This document shows positions 15,216-15,263 of a stretch of DNA of 15,263 nt, piece after piece. The stretch's first letter is position 1; each line of letters opens with the position of its first letter. The notes under the pieces are model-generated. The model worked only from the letters and a program-made list of their open reading frames with translations, was not told the DNA's origin and searched no databases. This DNA is from Myxococcales bacterium UBA5297 (GTDB lineage Bacteria; Myxococcota; Myxococcia; Myxococcales; UBA5297), in assembly GCA_002408385.1 (NCBI GenBank), contig DHSB01000003.1:1-15263 (forward strand), written 5' to 3'. Both the position numbers and the translations under genes were made by a program.

Positions 15216-15263
15216 TTACCGAGGCGTCCCGCGATGGCAGCAAGGGGCCGACGACGGCAGCGG

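Overview
The window is GC-rich, with strong G/C preference at third codon positions, and its gene content fits a deltaproteobacterium in the broad sense, most likely Myxococcota. The supporting features are a PEGA-domain protein with a long Pro/Ala/Lys/Glu linker, a DUF4388 (PATAN-type) protein, an ECF sigma factor with a fused zinc-finger tail, a DUF2505-like protein and many lineage-specific hypotheticals. The assignment rests on gene families and composition only.

Layout. At the left edge a minus-strand gene (FliG-like helical-repeat hypothetical) runs off the window. It is divergent from an exported PEGA protein (1188-2003) that ends at a strong hairpin. Next comes proS (prolyl-tRNA synthetase), with a good sigma70-type promoter, abutting a DUF4388 protein. 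After a stem-loop follows an ECF sigma factor that carries its own H-x3-C-x2-C zinc-binding tail. A 478-base stretch without a recognisable gene precedes a small redox cluster: a tiny membrane protein (6697-6846), a DUF302 protein (6843-7232), a strong terminator, and a two-domain thioredoxin-fold disulfide oxidoreductase (7358-8032). Bases 8146-8743 hold degenerate 21-bp tandem repeats whose orientation flips at a palindrome near 8542; an open coding-like remnant follows to 8996. A minus-strand TPR protein is divergent from pepA (leucyl aminopeptidase). Then come two minus-strand genes (YfcE-type phosphoesterase and a DUF2505/START-like protein), ychF on the plus strand behind an extended -10 box that predicts a leaderless mRNA, and a decayed or start-less membrane-protein reading frame at the right edge.

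The most interesting signal is at 6697-6846. A short membrane protein is interrupted by an in-frame TGA at 6781-6783. Nineteen bases later lies a perfect 7-bp hairpin with a GGTC loop, as expected of a bacterial SECIS element. If the TGA is read as selenocysteine, the frame stays open and ends in a classic ATGA overlap with the DUF302 gene. With its DUF302 and dithiol-oxidoreductase neighbours this is a credible unannotated small selenoprotein. The second notable signal is the mirror-image 21-bp repeat array.
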